The position numbers and the translations under genes are program-made. 64,000 bases of DNA from Paenibacillus taichungensis (GTDB taxonomy: Bacteria; Bacillota; Bacilli; Paenibacillales; Paenibacillaceae). Positions 63,774 to 64,000 of the stretch are shown here, one piece after another. Under the pieces are notes generated by a model. That model worked only from the letters and a program-made list of their open reading frames with translations, ran no database searches and was not told the origin of the DNA. How positions within the stretch are numbered: the first letter of the stretch is position 1; each line of letters starts with the position of its first letter. The DNA is taken from contig NZ_JABMCC010000115.1 of the NCBI RefSeq assembly GCF_013359905.1, positions 186,001 to 250,000 on the forward strand. Direction: 5' to 3'.

Positions 63774-63885
63774 TGTTTAATCAATCTTTTAGTAGATCTT
63801 TAGTAGTTCTTCTCCATCGATAAGTGGACTAGTTCCGACCGTTTTTGTCATAAACCCAATATTTGATTTTCATCCCTTAACGGTT

Positions 63886-63921
63886 TATCATTGTATCAAA
63901 TGATAGATAATACTATCATTT
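63886..63921. promoter_or_regulatory. Overlapping operator palindromes upstream of the P450 gene
   Basis: TATCATT-N6-AATGATA (63886-63905) and AAATGATAG-N6-CTATCATTT (63898-63921) share a central half-site. They lie about 25 bases before the P450 start. CYP102 genes in Bacillus are controlled by TetR-family fatty-acid-responsive repressors (FatR, Bm3R1), so a repressor site is likely; the regulator gene is not in the window. Confidence 0.6.
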
Positions 63922-63946
63922 TAAACTCTGGGAGAGGGTGTTTAAA

Positions 63947-64000
63947 ATGAGTATTGCAACTAACGTTCCACAGCCCAAAATGTATGGACCACTCGGGAAT
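63947..64000 (+). CDS. N terminus of a CYP102-like P450/reductase fusion (partial)
   Basis: Only 18 codons are present, opening MSIATNVPQPKMYGPLGN, which closely follows the start of CYP102 (P450 BM3-like) proteins such as B. subtilis YrhJ, with the PQPK-x-YGPL-x-N pattern. GGAGAGGG precedes the ATG. The protein continues beyond the right edge. Confidence 0.7.
   Translation, partial: MSIATNVPQPKMYGPLGN

Overview
This window looks like chromosomal DNA from a Paenibacillus-type member of the Bacillota. The genes have strong AAGGAG-type ribosome sites and frequent TTG/GTG starts. The control elements are typical of that group: CcpA cre sites, LicT antiterminator (RAT) sites, a Fur box, a BirA operator and a T-box leader. 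The gene families also fit: YesM/YesN two-component pairs beside LplB/YtcP-type permeases, a heterodimeric ABC exporter, a GH81 glucanase with discoidin domains, and the start of a CYP102-like P450. I see no rRNA, tRNA, CRISPR array, prophage or intact insertion sequence. All family calls come from reading the translations and motifs; no database search was run.

Layout. 1-1.8 kb: the first codons of a leftward gene with cre sites, then a TetR regulator divergent from a short-chain dehydrogenase. 2.0-7.0 kb: aryl-beta-glucoside system (GH1 phospho-beta-glucosidase, LicT antiterminator, BglP EIIBCA permease) with two RAT/terminator modules. 7.0-9.7 kb: Fur-controlled siderophore-binding lipoprotein and a Btr-like AraC regulator. 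9.8-13.1 kb: biotin ECF transporter, with bioY divergent from ecfA and an ecfA-ecfT fusion around a BirA operator. 13.2-16.7 kb: small genes (Nudix, two GNATs, HAD-like, hypotheticals). 16.9-23.9 kb: OmpR-type two-component system divergent from a cell-surface glycosylation operon (GT39, GT2, GtrA, GalU). 24.0-27.1 kb: methyltransferase, T-box-controlled archaeal/fungal-type aspartate-semialdehyde dehydrogenase, small membrane protein.

27.3-38.3 kb: a polysaccharide-use locus of two ABC permeases, a solute-binding lipoprotein, a YesN/YesM two-component system and a secreted GH81 endo-1,3-beta-glucanase; no ATPase is encoded, so a shared one is presumably used. 38.4-40.0 kb: BASS-family transporter and a small lipoprotein. 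40.1-45.6 kb: probable drug-tolerance operon (MarR regulator divergent from a UvrA2-type protein, a DHA2 efflux pump and an SDR) with repeated operator-like sequences. 45.8-52.3 kb: a 56-residue zinc-ribbon protein, a TSUP transporter, a 794-residue two-part isoprenoid synthase and a soluble PAS hybrid histidine kinase. 52.4-56.5 kb: SgrR-type regulator divergent from an MFS exporter, then a copper-amine-oxidase-N-domain protein. 56.5-61.3 kb: a structured leader RNA ahead of a Stf0-type sulfotransferase, then a heterodimeric ABC exporter. 61.4-64.0 kb: heme o synthase, a thioredoxin-reductase-like flavoprotein and the start of a CYP102-like P450 behind overlapping operator palindromes.

The features most worth following up are the leader RNA ahead of the sulfotransferase, the chimeric isoprenoid synthase, the MarR/UvrA2/efflux operon, the BirA-controlled dedicated biotin ECF module and the T-box on asd.
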